The notes under the pieces: model-generated
What the model was told of the DNA's origin: nothing
The model's database searches: none
Seen by the model: the letters and a program-made list of their open reading frames with translations, nothing else
Part shown: positions 1-8,681 of the stretch, piece by piece
How positions within the stretch are numbered: the first letter of the stretch is position 1
How the letters are laid out: each line of letters starts with the position of its first letter
Made by a program: the position numbers and the translations under genes
Assembly: GCA_021324185.1 (NCBI GenBank)
Contig: JAJPJN010000148.1
Span: 1 to 49,352, forward strand
Direction of reading: 5' to 3'
DNA length: 49,352 nucleotides
Source of the DNA: Terriglobia bacterium
Lineage (GTDB): Bacteria; Acidobacteriota; Terriglobia; Bryobacterales; Bryobacteraceae

Positions 1-143
1 GCCAGCACCAGGATAGACGAGAAATTGGTTTTGGAAAAGCTTGTAGTTGTCGTCGATCGGGAGAAATAGTTGTCGTTGAACGGGAAAAGTAGTTGACGCC
101 GAACACTAATCCCCTTTGTTTTGACGGCTGTACGGACCTTTTG
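1..143 (+). promoter_or_regulatory. Probable CRISPR leader region
   Basis: This AT-richer stretch lies directly before the first conserved repeat. The repeats decay at the other end of the array, so by the usual polarity of CRISPR arrays this side is the leader, where transcription starts and new spacers are added. It contains a 23-bp-period tandem motif (see 43-108). Reading frame 1 is open from the window edge to a TAG at 67-69, so the tail of a gene outside the window could overlap it; 22 codons are too few to identify. Confidence 0.45.
43..108 (+). repeat. Three imperfect 23-bp-period tandem copies in the CRISPR leader
   Basis: Copies start at 43 (GTAGTTGTCGTCGATCGGGA), 66 (ATAGTTGTCGTTGAACGGGA) and 89 (GTAGTTGACGCCGAACACTA). 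The first two differ at four of 20 positions; the third is more diverged. The third copy also resembles the 5' end of the CRISPR repeat (AAGTAGTTGACGCC against AAGTAACTGATGCC). They could be leader protein-binding sites or very old repeat remnants; the sequence does not decide. Confidence 0.5.
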
Positions 144-911
144 GAAGTAACTGATGCCCCTGTTCGAAGGGGACTGAAACCAGCATCGCAGATGCCGATG
201 TTGATTCTGTCGTGGGAAGTAACTGATGCCCCTGTTCGAAGGGGACTGAAACGTGGGTCCAGGCGTTGCGACGAGCACCTTGCCCACCGAAGTAACTGAT
301 GCCTCTGTTCGAAGGGGACTGAAACATTCCCGCTATTAACTGGGGCGATCTTCAAGCCGGTTGAAGTAACTGATGCCCCTGTTCGAAGGGGACTGAAACA
401 AAAAAGTTGGCCGACGGCCTAAAATACGTAACGTATGAAGTAACTGATGCCCCTGTTCGAAGGGGACTGAAACGTAACATCCACAATCGTCTCGGGAACA
501 AGCGCCACCGGAAGTAACTGATGCCCCTGTTCGAAGGGGACTGAAACAAAAATGAGCCGCATCGGGAACAACGAATTGTTCGAAGAAGTAACTGATGCCC
601 CTGTTCGAAGGGGACTGAAACTTCTCCGGCTCCGCCGACCATTCTTCCGGCGTAAGAAGAAGTAACTGATGCCCCTGTTCGAAGGGGACTGAAACCGTAC
701 TGGTGTTGCCGCAGATGCTGAAGCGATTCGAGAAGTAACTGATGCCCCTGTTCGAAGGGGACCGAAACGGATAGTAAACTAAGCAGCGTTCATGCCGGTC
801 ACAAAGTAACTGACGCCCCTGCTCGAAGGGGATTGAAACAACGACAGTGCGGCCGTGCTCAGTGATGCCTGCGAAAAGCAGTTAATGCCGCGGTTAGAAG
901 GGGAACTAAAA
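144..911 (+). CRISPR. CRISPR array, 11 repeats of 37 bp with 10 spacers
   Basis: Repeats begin at 144, 216, 289, 363, 437, 511, 585, 659, 732, 803 and about 875. Each is 37 bp, starts GAAGTAACTGATGCC and ends GGGGACTGAAAC. Spacers are 34 to 37 bp and all differ. The repeat core CCCCT-GTTCGA-AGGGG can form a 5-bp hairpin, and the GAAAC end is typical of the crRNA-sense strand in many type I and III arrays, so transcription is probably left to right. Repeats 1, 2 and 4-8 are identical. The copy at 289 has one change (GCCTCTG) and the copy at 732 one change (ACCGAAAC). The copy at 803 has several changes, and the copy at 875 is strongly degenerate. That decay marks the old, leader-distal end. 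No cas gene is in the window, so the type cannot be set; cas genes, if linked, lie to the left. Confidence 0.97.
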
Positions 912-979
912 GTCGCAAGCGACAGCGCGTGAAGCCGGCAATAGCTGGAGGCCGCTTTGTTCATTGCGCTGCCGGTGAT

Positions 980-996
980 GAGACGTAAGTCGTCTC
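980..996. other. Small inverted repeat between the CRISPR array and the hydrolase gene
   Basis: GAGACG (980-985) and CGTCTC (991-996) are perfect complements around a 5-base loop. The site lies 60 bases beyond the end of the minus-strand hydrolase gene. A terminator role is possible, but there is no clear T run next to it. Confidence 0.25.
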
Positions 997-1055
997 GGAT
1001 AGCAACAGCAGCCAAAATGGAAAAAGGCCGGCGGCGGGGAAGGTCGCTCAGCCCG

Positions 1056-2363
1056 CTATTGCTTGATCCAGGTTGCGATGTCGTTGATTACTTCTTCTGA
1101 AACATGGCCGGGCTCGTTGTATTCGGCCGGGAGGCTCTTGCCTTGGCCCGTGATGAAGAGGTGGTTCAGCGACGGATAGAGATGAAAAGTAGCGTTGGCG
1201 TGGCCTTTGAGCGCGTCTTGCCAGCCGGCGTAGTCGGGCTGGGTGACCTGGTAATCGCGGCCGCCTTGCAGAACCAGAATGCGGCAGTGGAGTTTTTGCA
1301 CTTCGGCTTTCGGATCGTACTTGTTCAGATCGAGCCAATAGGAACGGGGGGCGTTGAGTAGCGGGCCGCCTTCGGCGTTCTGCAGATTGTGGATTTCGGA
1401 AGCTTCCTGTTTCATTCCCAAAATCTGGTCTGCGGGGGCGCCGAGGTAGTTTGCCTGATCGAGCATCACGTCTTCGACCGGGCGAGTGATGCCCGCCATG
1501 ATGATGATGCCGGCTAATTGCGGATCACGCTCGGCGATGCGCGGCGCCAGATATGCGCCGAGACTGTGGCCGAGGAGATAGACGCGTTTGGGATCGATCT
1601 CCGGCTGGGTGCGCAAGAGTTGAAGCGCGAGGAGCGCGTCATCAATGGTCTCTTCATTTACGGTGAGATTTTTGATGGATGCCATCTGCTGGCCGTAGAC
1701 TTTGGTGCGCTTCTCATAGCGCAGTACGGCAATGCCGCGCGAGGCGAGGCCTTGGGCGATGTCACGGAACGGCTTGTTGGCGCCCACGGTTTCGTCGCGG
1801 TCCTGGGGTCCGGAGCCCTGCACGAGAACTACGGCGGGGAAAGGTCCCGCGCCGTTCGGGATAGAAAGCGTTCCAGGAAGTTTCCAGGGATCGCGGCCGA
1901 TGGTGACTTCGCGATCGTGGAACGCAGAGGGATTCACATAGGCAGGCGGAGACCACGGGGTTGCGGAGGCGCCAGGGCCGTGTCCGGGAACGAGGCGAAG
2001 GCCGGAGATCTTTCCCGCGTTATCGACCGTGATGATGACGTCGAAATCGCCGGCGGTGAAGTGAATCGGGAAGGTGACGATGGATACGACCTGGCCGGGC
2101 TGAACGGAGGGCTCGCCGATTTTTTCGGCTTTGCCGAAGGCCTTAATCTCGGGGCCGACCATGATGCGCAGCTTGTCTTCGGTGAGGGCCTGCTGCATGG
2201 CGGTGTCGAACATTTCGTGCAATTCGTGGTACTGATCTGCGAGCAGCAGATCCAGAGCTTTGCGTGCGATGGGAACGGGACTTGGGGCTTGCCCAGCGAA
2301 CGCCGTAGCGAGCGGCAGGATGGCCAAGAAGGCTGAGAAGCAAATTCGGAACATCTTAGCCAT
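1056..2363 (-). CDS. Secreted alpha/beta hydrolase with N-terminal DUF3887-like domain
   Basis: The 435-residue protein starts with a signal peptide (hydrophobic residues 5-23, likely cleavage after AFA). Residues about 28-125 look like a DUF3887 domain, often found before hydrolases of this kind. Residues about 150-435 form an alpha/beta hydrolase. The nucleophile elbow GHSLG gives Ser267, and the likely acid and base are Asp370 (LQGGRD) and His401 (SLNH), so the triad appears complete. The enzyme probably acts in the periplasm as an esterase or acyl hydrolase; the substrate cannot be read from the sequence. ATG at 2363 puts the signal peptide at the N terminus; a second ATG three codons in is also possible. 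It diverges from the symporter gene with 53 bp between the starts, so the two promoters are close or overlapping. Confidence 0.9.
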   Translation of the reverse strand: MAKMFRICFSAFLAILPLATAFAGQAPSPVPIARKALDLLLADQYHELHEMFDTAMQQALTEDKLRIMVGPEIKAFGKAEKIGEPSVQPGQVVSIVTFPIHFTAGDFDVIITVDNAGKISGLRLVPGHGPGASATPWSPPAYVNPSAFHDREVTIGRDPWKLPGTLSIPNGAGPFPAVVLVQGSGPQDRDETVGANKPFRDIAQGLASRGIAVLRYEKRTKVYGQQMASIKNLTVNEETIDDALLALQLLRTQPEIDPKRVYLLGHSLGAYLAPRIAERDPQLAGIIIMAGITRPVEDVMLDQANYLGAPADQILGMKQEASEIHNLQNAEGGPLLNAPRSYWLDLNKYDPKAEVQKLHCRILVLQGGRDYQVTQPDYAGWQDALKGHANATFHLYPSLNHLFITGQGKSLPAEYNEPGHVSEEVINDIATWIKQ

Positions 2364-2416
2364 GAGTCTACATCGGGAGTTGCACGGCGAAGCATAGGAT
2401 ATGCTCAGCCATTGGC

Positions 2417-4219
2417 ATGGTTCTTCATCCGATCGATTGGATCATCGCTGCACTCTGCATTCTGATCTGTTTTCTTCCGGCGCTGGCATTCGGGAGGCGC
2501 TCGGGGAAGAACACGGCGGAGTTCTTCGCCTCGGGGCGTTCGGTGCCGTGGTGGCTGGCGGGAATTTCGCTGGTGGCGACCACGTTTTCAAGCGATACGC
2601 CGAATCTGGTAGCCAACATTGTGCGCACGCAGGGCGTGGCAGGGAACTGGCAGTGGTGGGCGTTTACGCTGACCGGCGTTGCGACGGTATTTTTTTACGC
2701 GCGGCTGTGGCGCCGTTCGGGGGTTCTGACCGATCTCGAGTTTTATGAGCTGCGCTATTCGGGCAGATCGGCAAGCGCGGTGCGTGGTTTTCGCGCGGTG
2801 TATCTGGGGCTGCTGTTCAACTGCATGATCATGGCGACGGTAGATCTTGCGGCGTGCAAGATCGCGAGCGTGCTGTTCGGGCTGAGCCGCTGGGAGACGC
2901 TGCTGGCGGTGGGATTACTGAACGTGGTTTTCGCGGCGCATTCAGGGCTGTGGGGCGTTCTCGTCATCGACATGTTTCAGTTCTTCATCAAGATGGCGGC
3001 GGTGATTGCGGCGGCATATTTTGCGGTGGAGCTGCCGCAGGTAGGCGGCATGAGCGGCCTGGTTGCGAAACTTTCGCACACGCCGGGTCCGGGCGGATTG
3101 AATTTTCTTTCGATGCTGCCGGATTTCCGGAATACATGGGACCTGGCGGTGGCGGTATTTATCATGCCGCTGGCGGTGCAGTGGTGGGCGGTCTGGTATC
3201 CGGGGGCGGAGCCGGGCGGCGGCAGCTATGTGGCGCAGCGGATGCTGGCATCACGATCCGAAAAAGACTCGCTTGGCGGCACATTGTTTTTCAACCTTGC
3301 GCATTATGTGCTGCGGCCATGGCCCTGGATTCTGGTGGGACTGGCGTCGCTGATTGTTTATCCGACGGTGCAGGATATTCAGATTGCATTTCCGCACGTA
3401 GACAAATCGCTTTTGGGACCGGACATTGCATTTCCGGCGATGCTGAAGTTTCTGCCGGCGGGTTGGATCGGGCTGATGGTGGGAGGGCTGGTGGCGGCCA
3501 ATTCATCGACGATCCTGAGCCATTTGAATTGGGGCGCATCGTATCTGGTTCATGACTTTTATCGCCGTTTTCTGCGCCCCAAGGAAACGGAAAAGCATTA
3601 TGTGTTCGCGGGGCGCATGGCGACGATTCTGCTGTTTGTGTTGTCGTCGGCGCTGGTGTTTTTTTTGCAGACGGCGCAGGAAAGTTTTTATTTGATCCTG
3701 CAGGTGGGCGCGGGCACGGGTCTGCTGTATCTGTTGCGCTGGTTCTGGTGGCGCATTACGGCGTGGTGCGAGATAGCGGCGATGGTCAGCTCGTTTGTGA
3801 TCTCAGTGATTTTTTTTGTGGCCGGGCGGCGCGGGCACGTGGTGACGACCGATATGCAGTTGCTGTTTACCGTGATCGGAACGACGATCTGCTGGGTCAT
3901 TGTGGCGTATGCGGGGCCGCAGACGGACCCCAAGACGCTGATCGATTTCTACCACAAGGTGCGGCCGTTCGGGCCCGGTTGGCGGCGCATTCGGATCGAG
4001 GCGGGGGTTTCGGCGGCGGAAGCGGCAAAGTGGGCGCGGACGGACAACATCCCGTTGGCGTTGCTGGGATGGGCGATGGGGACGACGGTGATCTGGGCAT
4101 CGCTATTCACGGTCGGCAACTTTTTGTATGGGCGCATGGGTTATGCGGTGGGGCTGCTGGCGGTGTCGATTGTGAGCGGAGCGATGTTGATTTGGGTGGT
4201 CAAGCGGCTGTGGCGCTAG
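2417..4219 (+). CDS. Sodium:solute symporter (SSF family)
   Basis: This 600-residue polytopic inner-membrane protein has the SSF pattern. There is an early helix (IDWIIAALCILICFLPA), then the FASGRSVPWWLAGISLVAT stretch with TFSSDTPN, which is typical of the first sodium-site helices in this superfamily, and many further hydrophobic segments to the C terminus. Members couple sodium entry to uptake of sugars, amino acids, organic acids or other solutes. The substrate is not evident here. The length is slightly above the common 500-550 because of an extended C-terminal part with two extra helices. A structured stem-loop follows the stop codon. The neighbour across the divergent promoter is a secreted hydrolase, so uptake of a hydrolysis product is a reasonable but unproven guess. 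Confidence 0.9.
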   Translation: MVLHPIDWIIAALCILICFLPALAFGRRSGKNTAEFFASGRSVPWWLAGISLVATTFSSDTPNLVANIVRTQGVAGNWQWWAFTLTGVATVFFYARLWRRSGVLTDLEFYELRYSGRSASAVRGFRAVYLGLLFNCMIMATVDLAACKIASVLFGLSRWETLLAVGLLNVVFAAHSGLWGVLVIDMFQFFIKMAAVIAAAYFAVELPQVGGMSGLVAKLSHTPGPGGLNFLSMLPDFRNTWDLAVAVFIMPLAVQWWAVWYPGAEPGGGSYVAQRMLASRSEKDSLGGTLFFNLAHYVLRPWPWILVGLASLIVYPTVQDIQIAFPHVDKSLLGPDIAFPAMLKFLPAGWIGLMVGGLVAANSSTILSHLNWGASYLVHDFYRRFLRPKETEKHYVFAGRMATILLFVLSSALVFFLQTAQESFYLILQVGAGTGLLYLLRWFWWRITAWCEIAAMVSSFVISVIFFVAGRRGHVVTTDMQLLFTVIGTTICWVIVAYAGPQTDPKTLIDFYHKVRPFGPGWRRIRIEAGVSAAEAAKWARTDNIPLALLGWAMGTTVIWASLFTVGNFLYGRMGYAVGLLAVSIVSGAMLIWVVKRLWR

Positions 4220-4221
4220 AG

Positions 4222-4261
4222 ACTAACCGTTTGCTGAAGAGATTTAGCACATTCGGTTAGT
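4222..4261 (+). terminator. Long two-part stem-loop just after the symporter stop
   Basis: The outer stem is ACTAACCG (4222-4229) with CGGTTAGT (4254-4261), a perfect 8-bp match. Inside it, TGCTGAA (4232-4238) pairs with TTTAGCA (4243-4249), with one G-U pair, around a GAGA loop. It begins 2 bases after the stop codon. There is no T run, so it may be a terminator, an RNA-stability element or the start of the structured leader that follows. Confidence 0.6.
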
Positions 4262-4443
4262 GGAGTGAGCCGATGATGTGCGGGCGAAACACCCGCAGTT
4301 GAATGTACCGGGCTGGCCCTGAATCTGCCTGCCTATTCTGTGGCGAGGTCCGCGTTACTGAGCGGATCGCAAGCTAAATCACAAAACGGGTCTGCGGAAT
4401 TGCTGCCTCCGCGCAGCCATGCCGCTGCCCAAGGGAGAAAGCC
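4262..4443 (+). promoter_or_regulatory. Structured untranslated region before the large modular protein
   Basis: No gene is seen in this stretch. Two further hairpins can be drawn: TGCGGG (4279-4284) with CCCGCA (4292-4297) around CGAAACA, and TCCGC (4349-4353) with GCGGA (4362-4366). A GGGC/GCCC pair lies at 4310-4319. The ribosome-binding site AGGGAGA sits just before the TTG start at 4444. The set resembles a structured 5' leader, but it was not matched to a known riboswitch class by eye. Confidence 0.4.
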
Positions 4444-7400
4444 TTGAATATAGGAACAACTGTTTTTCAATTGAACTCCGATGCAGGCAAGCTGTTTGAC
4501 GGATCCACTCGGGGAGTATCGGTTCTGAATGTAACGAACGCGTCATCGCTGGCCGGTGATGCGGGTGTTCACTTCAACAACGGGGCGGTGGAACTGGCCC
4601 GGCACACGGCGCTCGACAATCTGCAATCGTTCACCATCCATGCCACCATCAACGCCACCACGATTGCCGGGAGCAGGCGTGACATTGCGGAGGCGCAGAC
4701 TCCGGGCATTGCTCTGTATATCGATGCCAGCGGGAAATTGGTGGGGTCGGTGAACACGGCGCAAGGCTGGCAGAGCGTTGACAGCGGCACGGTGCTGGTG
4801 AAAGAAGGCGTAGCGACCAGCGTTCAATTCGCGCGCGATGCGAAGGGACTGATGACGCTGCAGATTAACGGCGCGCAGGTGGGCTCGAAGCAGGCGCCGG
4901 GTCCGATTGTGAACGCGGGCACGGCGGGATTCAAGATTGGAAGCTGGATCGATGGGAAAACCTATCCGTTCATGGGCAACATTTTGAATCTGCAGATCGT
5001 GAACGGCGTGGTCACGCCTGAAGTTCTAACCGCGCGGCAGACCACGATGCAACAGGTGCTGGCCGGGGTGAAGAACAAAGTGAGCTCATCCAGGATCTCG
5101 GTGATTCTGGATCCGGATCCGAGCCTGGCGCGTCTTCAAAAGCTGCGCGACATACTGGACGCCGCCGGAGTGACGCGGCTCTCAGATATCAGCACGCTTC
5201 GCCTGACTGCGCCATTGCGCATGACACCGAACAAGATTGTGGTGGCGCCCAAGCCATTTACGGTGAAGACGCCGTGGAACCAAGTGGCGGCAGAAGTGGC
5301 GAGCGGATCGGCGGCAACGGTTCGGACGCGGCTGGCGCAATACCTCACGAACAGGAACAGCCTGGGTGTGGTGAATCAGCTTGCGGGGATTCACACGACT
5401 GCGGGGACAGGTGGAGCCGGCGGGGCGGGGAGAGTACCGGTGTCTGCTGTGGGCGCGACAGGGGTGCTGGAAAATCCGGTTCTCCATGCGGCTGCGGGTT
5501 CCGTAACTGCGACCACACCGGTAGCGCACGATACTGCGACACTGACGGGATTGCATGCGGTGACGGGCGACGGCATCGGTGCGGCGCGGCTGGCGGTTCG
5601 CGAGCCGGTGCGGATTACGGATGTTTTTGAGGCGAGCGGGAACGGTCTCAAAGTGCTGGATACGACGGTGCTGGATAAATTCACCAGCAGCAAGCCGTCG
5701 CAATGGCCGGTCACGTCGGCGCCGGTGTGGAACTTCATCACACCCAAGACAATTCCGGAGGACAGCGCGGCGGTGATTGCGCAAACGCTGGATCTGACGC
5801 AAACGACATTGCAGATCGATCCGAACGTGACGACGCTGTACATCATTGCGGAGGAAGTGATCTGCGGGCCGGGTGCGAGCATTACGTGGCTGATGCCGGG
5901 CGGCAGCACGCCGGGGCGGCTGGATGATCCGGGTTTGAACGGGCGCGGCTGGTCGGGGGTTCAGACGAACGGCAGTTCGCGAGATGGGCTGGCGGGGCAG
6001 AGCGGAAGCGCGGGGGCGCCGGGGATTGATGGTGCTCGGGGGCGCAACGCTCCTGCGATTGAGATGTGGGTGAAGACACTGACGGCGATGCCGAATATCA
6101 GTCTGAACGGCGAAGACGGCAGGCCGGGCGGGCAAGGACAGCGCGGCGGGAGTGGCGGCAACGGAGCCGATGGCGCGCTGGGGCACCGCTGGTGGCTTTT
6201 CGGCTGGCATTGCGACACGCAGGGCGGCGATGGAGGAGACGGCGGCAATGGCGGGCCAGGCGGCCCCGGCGGGCGCGGCGGTAATGGCGGCAATGGGGGC
6301 GCGATTACAATCGGCACTCTGCAAGGCACGCTGGCATCAACCGTTACGAGCAAGAGCTTCTTACTCAAAAATCAGGGCGGCCGGCCGGGACCGGGCGGAC
6401 CTGGAGGACCGGGAGGTTTTGGCGGCGCGGGCGGGCACGCGGGGAATGGAGAGACCTGTCACGATGCCAAAGACGGGCACAACGGAGCGCAGGCGCAGCC
6501 TGGACCGCAGGGTGCAGCGGGACAGAGCGCCGGCAGCGATGGCCTAGTGGAGTTCTTCGAATTTACTGAGGCGGATTGGGATGAGCTGCTCACGCGCCCG
6601 TGGATATCGAAGATTTCGCCTACCGACGCGGCGCCCGGTGACACGCTCACGATTTTCGGAAGCGCCTTCACGGTAGCGGACCGCATCGTTGTGGACGGCG
6701 CGACGTTTACGCCGACGGTCAATGCGGACCAAAGCATCTCGATGACGATTCCGCTTGCGATGACCGGGGGCAGCAAGTCGATCAGCGTTCGCCGGCAGGA
6801 TGGAACGGAGAGCAATCGACTGACGCTGTGGATCAAGCCGCAGCTTGATGCGTTCACCGCGCTGCTGGCGCCGAATGCGACCGTCACGCTGACGGGACAT
6901 GCATTTGAGCCGGGCGCATCGGTGTTGATCAACGGACAGGCCATTCCGGCGAACGTGATCAGCAATACGAGCCTGGCTTTCACTGTTCCGGGTACCGGGG
7001 GCACGGGTTCAGGCGGCGGCACCGTGACGGTGCAGGTGCGCAATCCGGACGGCTGGACCAGCAATCCACGGACGGCATCGAAACCGAGAATTCTCGAAAT
7101 CCCGTTTCAGTGGGGCGTCAACAATCTTCAATTCCCCAGCTTCACAAACGGAGCGCCCGACTGGGGCACATTCGAAGACACCTTCGGAACGGCGGAGGTT
7201 TGGCATGAGCTGCTGGATCCGATCTTCGGCCATCCGATTCTGACCGGCGCATTCTTCGCCTTCTACGTTTACTTCCTCAAAGGGAAGGGAAATGGCGGGC
7301 TTTGCACGGGATACTGCACGTCGCTTGCGAGCGAGGTGACGGACGATCTGTGGACCGGAAAAATGAACACTCACGGATTGACGTTGACGGATGATTTGCG

Positions 7401-8574
7401 CAAGCATCTTACCGGCGTGCATGGAAAACTGCTGAGCCGGCAGAGTCTGCTGCATTTTCATGATCAGGGCAGGCAGGGAATCGCGCGGGTAGAGCAGACG
7501 GCGCGCGAGATTGAAGCGACGTTCCTGCGAGGGTGTGACAGGAACAGCGCTCCGCTGCTGTTCTTTATTCCTTCTGGCGATATCTGGGATTCAGGCTACT
7601 TCGACAAGCTGAGCGATTCACACTGCGTGATGCCGTATCGTTTTGTTTACCCGCCGGGACATTCCGCGCCACAGCTTTCCGACGACGGAACCACGACGAC
7701 GACCAGCCTGGATGGAGTGCAGCTCTTCGTTTGGGACTGCAACCATCCTGAATCACAGAACTGCCGGCTGGAGTTTTTCATGCAGGGCGGCCAACTGACG
7801 TTTCAATACAAGCCGGATTCAAACACGCCGGAGTTTTCGTCTTCAGACGGAATTACCCTGGGCGAGTGGACGAACGGCAACTATTTGCTGGGCGATCACG
7901 ATCTGCCGTTTAGCGGCCCGCTGGGGTTGACGACGTTTATCATTGACTTTCTGCTATCGCCCGCCGATCTGCAGGTGGTGGACGATGCCGGAAACCGGAC
8001 CGGGACTTTCGGAACGCAGATCCGCGCGGATATTCCGGGCAGCCATCCGTGCTATCTGGCGAAGAACATGTACATGCTGCCTGCGAACACGGCGCTGAGC
8101 CGCACCATAGTGGGCAATGGAACCGGCAATTACACATTCAACTCGATCATGCCGGATCAAGGCTCGCTGGTGATTGAAAACGTGCCTACGATTCCGGGGC
8201 AGCAGGACATGATTTCGGTAAGCTCCGATGGCACGCAGGTGCGGTTTTCGGCAGGGGCGGAAAAGACGTTCAATCTGACGATCTCCCGGCAGGTGGGTAC
8301 AGCGATGCGGGCCATTGCTGTGTCGGGTGCGGGGGCGGCGCCGGGGGCGGACGTCGATTTGACTGTTGCACCCGACTTGTCGCTGGTTCGCCTGGGAAAT
8401 CAGGGGGCAGCTCGCAGCGTGGAGGTGAAGGCCTTCACGATCGATAAAGCGGCCAATACGCCTTTGAACAAGAGCGTTTCGGGGGTTGCCTTGCCGCCAC
8501 AGCATGATCTGGTGGTGGCAGTTCCGGATTGGACGCAGGTCAATCTGTCGGTGCAGGCGGTGAGCTTCTCGTAG
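4444..8574 (+). CDS. Large modular protein: lectin-like, Gly-rich, IPT/TIG and candidate cysteine-peptidase domains
   Basis: The protein has 1376 residues from a TTG start that follows a good ribosome-binding site (AGGGAGA, 7 bases away); no signal peptide is visible. Residues about 1-205 look like a concanavalin A/LamG beta-sandwich. Residues about 545-700 are Gly-rich with GG/PGG/NGG repeats, like collagen-like or PE-PGRS segments. Residues about 720-885 resemble two IPT/TIG immunoglobulin-like folds. Residues about 895-1210 contain GGLCTGYCTS (Cys954, Cys958), then DSHCVMPYRF (His1060) and VWDCNHP (Asp1098, Asn1100). This Cys...His...Asp/Asn order, with a histidine followed by a beta strand and a YD/WD-N-P motif, recalls papain-like or C39-like cysteine peptidases. 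The C-terminal 170 residues look like beta-rich repeats. A role in adhesion or at the cell surface is inferred. The peptidase call is a pattern match by eye, and the export route is unclear. Confidence 0.75.
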   Translation: MNIGTTVFQLNSDAGKLFDGSTRGVSVLNVTNASSLAGDAGVHFNNGAVELARHTALDNLQSFTIHATINATTIAGSRRDIAEAQTPGIALYIDASGKLVGSVNTAQGWQSVDSGTVLVKEGVATSVQFARDAKGLMTLQINGAQVGSKQAPGPIVNAGTAGFKIGSWIDGKTYPFMGNILNLQIVNGVVTPEVLTARQTTMQQVLAGVKNKVSSSRISVILDPDPSLARLQKLRDILDAAGVTRLSDISTLRLTAPLRMTPNKIVVAPKPFTVKTPWNQVAAEVASGSAATVRTRLAQYLTNRNSLGVVNQLAGIHTTAGTGGAGGAGRVPVSAVGATGVLENPVLHAAAGSVTATTPVAHDTATLTGLHAVTGDGIGAARLAVREPVRITDVFEASGNGLKVLDTTVLDKFTSSKPSQWPVTSAPVWNFITPKTIPEDSAAVIAQTLDLTQTTLQIDPNVTTLYIIAEEVICGPGASITWLMPGGSTPGRLDDPGLNGRGWSGVQTNGSSRDGLAGQSGSAGAPGIDGARGRNAPAIEMWVKTLTAMPNISLNGEDGRPGGQGQRGGSGGNGADGALGHRWWLFGWHCDTQGGDGGDGGNGGPGGPGGRGGNGGNGGAITIGTLQGTLASTVTSKSFLLKNQGGRPGPGGPGGPGGFGGAGGHAGNGETCHDAKDGHNGAQAQPGPQGAAGQSAGSDGLVEFFEFTEADWDELLTRPWISKISPTDAAPGDTLTIFGSAFTVADRIVVDGATFTPTVNADQSISMTIPLAMTGGSKSISVRRQDGTESNRLTLWIKPQLDAFTALLAPNATVTLTGHAFEPGASVLINGQAIPANVISNTSLAFTVPGTGGTGSGGGTVTVQVRNPDGWTSNPRTASKPRILEIPFQWGVNNLQFPSFTNGAPDWGTFEDTFGTAEVWHELLDPIFGHPILTGAFFAFYVYFLKGKGNGGLCTGYCTSLASEVTDDLWTGKMNTHGLTLTDDLRKHLTGVHGKLLSRQSLLHFHDQGRQGIARVEQTAREIEATFLRGCDRNSAPLLFFIPSGDIWDSGYFDKLSDSHCVMPYRFVYPPGHSAPQLSDDGTTTTTSLDGVQLFVWDCNHPESQNCRLEFFMQGGQLTFQYKPDSNTPEFSSSDGITLGEWTNGNYLLGDHDLPFSGPLGLTTFIIDFLLSPADLQVVDDAGNRTGTFGTQIRADIPGSHPCYLAKNMYMLPANTALSRTIVGNGTGNYTFNSIMPDQGSLVIENVPTIPGQQDMISVSSDGTQVRFSAGAEKTFNLTISRQVGTAMRAIAVSGAGAAPGADVDLTVAPDLSLVRLGNQGAARSVEVKAFTIDKAANTPLNKSVSGVALPPQHDLVVAVPDWTQVNLSVQAVSFS

Positions 8575-8681
8575 CGGGGAACTGCAGGCTGGGTGGGGCA
8601 GGCTCGGGGCCTCCTGGCAAGCGCCGGCTGGAAAGCTGACGGCAGGCTGAAAGCCCAGCCCCACAAAGCCACAAACTTATC
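8575..8681. terminator. Convergent intergenic region with inverted repeat
   Basis: The modular-protein gene and galactokinase gene end face to face here. GTGGGGC (8593-8599) is the exact complement of GCCCCAC (8658-8664), and GGCTGGAAAGC and GGCTGAAAGC form a short direct repeat between them. A shared terminator is plausible; a dispersed genomic repeat is the alternative. Confidence 0.3.

Noticed and set aside
1-69. Open frame ending at TAG 67-69, perhaps the tail of a cas gene
   Set aside because: Only 22 codons are inside the window, and the shifted repeat copy gives a similar ending in another frame, so it cannot be identified.
1518-2336. Plus-strand open frame of 272 codons opposite the alpha/beta hydrolase
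   Set aside because: The minus-strand gene has a signal peptide and full catalytic triad; the plus frame has no recognisable domain.
5182-6324. Long minus-strand open frame (380 codons) antisense to the Gly-rich modular protein
   Set aside because: It is Arg/Pro-rich and low in complexity, as expected from the antisense of GC-rich Gly repeats; the plus-strand protein has clear domains.
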